A stretch of 6,955 bases of DNA from Sutterella parvirubra YIT 11816 (GTDB taxonomy: Bacteria; Pseudomonadota; Gammaproteobacteria; Burkholderiales; Burkholderiaceae_F), in contig NZ_JH604913.1 in NCBI RefSeq assembly GCF_000250875.1, positions 1-6,955 on the forward strand, in the 5' to 3' direction. A program made the position numbers and the translations under genes. This document shows positions 5,374 to 6,955 of this stretch, in pieces (positions within the stretch are counted from its first letter, which is position 1; each line of letters begins with the position of its first letter). A model generated the notes under the pieces. It was given only the letters and a program-made list of their open reading frames with translations. It was not told the origin of the DNA and ran no database searches.

Positions 5374-5479
5374 CGGGCGGGCGACCGCCCGACCGGGAGC
5401 GAAAACCGCAGGATCCGAAACGGATCTCGCAGTCCGACAACTTTTGTCATTATTCACCACCTTCCGCCAACACCTGGCG
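5374..5479. repeat. Run of four small inverted repeats between the Sel1 and OrfA-like genes
   Basis: Four perfect stems occur in about 105 bp. They are CGGGCGG/CCGCCCG with a GCGA (GNRA-type) loop (5374-5391), GATCCG/CGGATC with an AAA loop (5412-5426), GACAA/TTGTC with a CTT loop (5436-5448), and CGCCA/TGGCG (5465-5479). The first probably helps end the Sel1 transcript, although no T run follows it. The third is followed by the AT-rich ATTATTC. The rest of the 230-bp spacer shows no gene, and no convincing promoter for the OrfA-like gene was found. Confidence 0.45.
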
Positions 5480-5550
5480 CACCGTAAACTCCGCGCGCCG
5501 CATGGAGCCGGCGTCAGAATGAGGGCGTTCTCCTGAACCCAGAGGCCCCC

Positions 5551-5877
5551 ATGCCCATCATCGTCACGCCCCGTCACAACTCACCCGAATTCAAGGAAAA
5601 GTGCGTCCGCCTCGTTCTGGAGGAAGGCCGCACCGTCGCCGAGGTCGCCAAAGAGATGCAGGTCGGCCGCAACACGCTCCACGGGTGGGTGCATCAAGCG
5701 AAGGTCATGTCCGAAGCCGTCAACCGCGCCGTCGAGGCCGCGGTGGCGGAGGCGCTCCGCGCGGAGCGCGAAGAGTCCGACGCCCGCGCGGCCGCGGACC
5801 GCGCCGAGATCGTGCGTCTTCAGGCGGAGCTGGCCACCGCCCGGGAAGAGTTGGCGAAGCTCAAGGGGAAAGGCTGA
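5551..5877 (+). CDS. IS3-type transposase OrfA-like protein without OrfB
   Basis: The 108-residue protein begins with an IS3 OrfA / HTH_Tnp_1-type DNA-binding domain (about 9-51): SPEFKEKCVRLVLEEG, then the helix-turn-helix TVAEVAKEMQVGRNTLHGWV (28-47). Residues 57-106 are Ala/Glu/Arg-rich with leucine-spaced heptads (VRLQAELATAREELAKL), a coiled coil like the OrfA leucine zipper used for multimerisation, but longer and more Ala-rich than usual. AGAGG lies 5 nt before the ATG. No OrfB DDE catalytic frame, slippery frameshift site, flanking inverted repeats or target duplication is visible; the next gene begins converging 112 bp downstream. It is therefore either an insertion-sequence remnant or an independent DNA-binding protein derived from OrfA. 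The frame is intact and its base composition matches its neighbours, so it need not be a recent arrival. Confidence 0.8.
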   Translation: MPIIVTPRHNSPEFKEKCVRLVLEEGRTVAEVAKEMQVGRNTLHGWVHQAKVMSEAVNRAVEAAVAEALRAEREESDARAAADRAEIVRLQAELATAREELAKLKGKG

Positions 5878-5889
5878 GTCCCGGCCCCG

Positions 5890-5907
5890 AGCCCCGTTTT
5901 GGGCTTT
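5890..5907 (+). terminator. Weak hairpin after the OrfA-like gene
   Basis: AGCCC (5890-5894) pairs with GGGCT (5901-5905) across a CGTTTT loop, followed by TT. It begins 12 nt after the stop codon. The 5-bp stem and short tail make it a marginal terminator. Confidence 0.35.
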
Positions 5908-5911
5908 GAGG

Positions 5912-5997
5912 CTTCAGGCTTCGTCTTCCGAGGCCTCACCGGCGATCCGGAGGCCTCTTCAGCTCACTTCAGGCGCCGTCGCGTCTTCCTCAGGCGC
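5912..5997. repeat. Paired GAGGCCTC palindromes and CTTCAGGC repeats between convergent genes
   Basis: GAGGCCTC, an 8-bp palindrome, occurs at 5930-5937 and 5950-5957, 20 bp apart (about two helical turns). CTTCAGGC occurs at 5912-5919 and 5967-5974, with a related CTCAGGCGC at 5989-5997 reaching into the end of the HD-domain gene. The arrangement suggests an old local duplication in the 112-bp convergent spacer. Confidence 0.45.
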
Positions 5998-6604
5998 AGA
6001 GCGCCCGGATCTCTTCGAGGATCCGGCGGAGTTCCGCCGCACCCTTCACCCCCTTCTTTTCGTAGATCGAGACGAGCGACTCGTAGTACCAGAGCGAGAG
6101 TTCCTTCTTCTTCGCGGGGTCCGGCTCTTCCGTGACAAACTTCGAGAAGACCGCGTCGCCCCGCGCACGGACCTCTTCCAGAATGGATTCCAAGTTGTGC
6201 CGCTTGTCGGCGGCGCCCACAAGAAGCGCCCCTTCCACCACCGCCTGCGGTTCGCCCTCCTCACCCAACGCCTCCAAGTGCGCGATGTAGGTGGTCTTTC
6301 GCGTGAGCCAAGGAATGTGGTCGCCCGGCTCCGGGCGCAGTTCCGAACACGCCGCGACGATCCCCAGCACCGTCTCGCCGAACTTCTCCCGGATCTCCGC
6401 CGCGTAGGCCGGGCTCCCGTCCTCCAACACGTCGTGCAGAAGCGCCCCGATGAAGGCGTCTTCGCTCCCGCCCCAGAGCAGCACCTGCGACGCGACCGCC
6501 ATCGGATGCGCGATGTAGGGGATGTTCGTGCCCTTTCTCGTCTGCGTGCGGTGCACGTCGGCGGCGAGACGGAAGGCGGCGGTGATGCGGTCGGTGTCGA
6601 GCAT
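5990..6604 (-). CDS. Stand-alone HD-domain hydrolase of the RelA/SpoT-MESH1 type (probable small alarmone hydrolase)
   Basis: The 204-residue protein has the HD fold of (p)ppGpp 3'-pyrophosphohydrolases, which return ppGpp to GDP and pyrophosphate using manganese. The expected residues are in order: RKGTNIPYIAHP with His33, the HD pair in ALLHDVLED (His57, Asp58) followed by Glu61-Asp62, and the last metal ligand Asp133 in AADKRHNL. These correspond to the metal and catalytic residues known from SpoT and MESH1. No synthetase, TGS or ACT domain is attached, so it is the small hydrolase type. The start is taken at ATG 6604 because AAGGA lies 7 nt upstream and the family begins just before this point; an in-frame extension to 6790 is Pro-rich and non-homologous. 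It could instead hydrolyse another nucleotide, since HD_4 proteins vary. It is a single gene, convergent with the OrfA-like gene. Confidence 0.85.
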   Translation of the reverse strand: MLDTDRITAAFRLAADVHRTQTRKGTNIPYIAHPMAVASQVLLWGGSEDAFIGALLHDVLEDGSPAYAAEIREKFGETVLGIVAACSELRPEPGDHIPWLTRKTTYIAHLEALGEEGEPQAVVEGALLVGAADKRHNLESILEEVRARGDAVFSKFVTEEPDPAKKKELSLWYYESLVSIYEKKGVKGAAELRRILEEIRALCA

Positions 6605-6955
6605 GGGCGTGTCCTTGGGGTTCGGTTGGGTTCGGGTTGATGTTGGAGGGCGGCCGGGCTTGGCGAGGTTCGGTGCGTCGGCGGCGGGAAGGCCGTGCGG
6701 CGTGGCCGATGCGGCCGGGCCGGTGAGGCCGGACCGGGAAGGTTGGAAGAACCTGCGCCCCTCCGCTGCCGGGCCCGTCAACGGTATCACGGGCGGGCGC
6801 CGGGCGGCCTCCTCCTGACGGCCGAGCCGCGGTTTCCGTTCGGAGGAGATTGTTCTGGAGTTTGTCGGGGGCGGCGGGGAGACGGTGATGGCGGGCGGCG
6901 GGAGGCAGGCGGCGGGCGGCGTAGGGACCCCCGGGAGGATCCCGCGTTCGTCCCC
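6605..6955. other. G-rich non-coding stretch at the right edge
   Basis: No supported gene. The region holds GGTTCG/GGGTTG near-repeats just upstream of the HD-domain start (about 6617-6640), an AGGTT/AACCT stem (6740-6754), a GGGCGGC-rich run (about 6866-6922) and a CGGGA/TCCCG stem (6932-6944). The plus-strand frame 6522-6818 lies largely antisense to, or upstream of, the HD gene and has no family resemblance. No clear promoter for the HD gene was found. Confidence 0.5.

Noticed and set aside
4316..5440. Minus-strand frame of 374 codons opposite the Sel1 gene
   Set aside because: Arg/Pro-rich shadow of the real gene, with no ribosome site or family resemblance.
6605..6790. N-terminal extension of the HD-domain protein to an ATG at 6790
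   Set aside because: The extra 62 residues are Pro/Thr-rich with no homology, and the inner ATG at 6604 has AAGGA at good spacing just before the family's usual start.
6866..6922. G-quadruplex in the G-rich run
   Set aside because: Loops between GGG runs are long or interrupted, so no compact four-run motif is convincing. General G richness explains it.
1..6955. CRISPR array, tRNA, rRNA, attachment site or complete insertion sequence
   Set aside because: No regularly spaced repeats with unique spacers, no cloverleaf or rRNA signature and no matched element ends were seen on either strand.

Overview
The window is GC-rich and Gram-negative in character. It holds an extended-signal-peptide type secretion signal, a type II lipobox lipoprotein and high-GC codon use throughout. 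The mix of a type V-like secreted protein, an MdtG-like efflux pump and many unassigned accessory genes is compatible with a host-associated betaproteobacterium such as a member of the Sutterellaceae. That placement is an impression from protein style, not a marker-based call.

Left part (1-1847): the first 91 residues of a large secreted protein run off the left edge on the minus strand. Its N-terminus resembles a degenerate ESPR (extended signal peptide region). A 345-bp intergenic region follows, with a direct repeat, a palindrome and GC-rich hairpins. Then comes a complete minus-strand MFS drug-efflux transporter (621-1847, TTG start), whose likely promoter lies at 1962-1990.

Middle (1848-2711): about 860 bp without a convincing protein gene. 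It holds the best candidate for something undescribed. This is a minus-strand transcription unit of roughly 200 nt with a sigma70-like promoter (2476-2503), several internal stems, and a textbook intrinsic terminator with seven Ts (2274-2310). I interpret it as a small RNA of unknown family, or less likely the 3' UTR of the upstream lipoprotein message. A second structure-rich block lies at 2041-2186.

Right part (2712-6955): a minus-strand outer-membrane lipoprotein (2712-3305) is divergent from a plus-strand pair. The pair consists of a four-helix membrane protein with an Ala/Glu-rich tail (3511-4200) and a cytoplasmic Sel1-repeat protein (4247-5320), separated by 46 bp and probably co-transcribed. 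Next are a run of small inverted repeats and a solitary IS3 OrfA-like protein without OrfB (5551-5877). A convergent HD-domain protein (5990-6604) carries the metal and catalytic residues of stand-alone (p)ppGpp hydrolases. The last 350 bp are G-rich with no supported gene.
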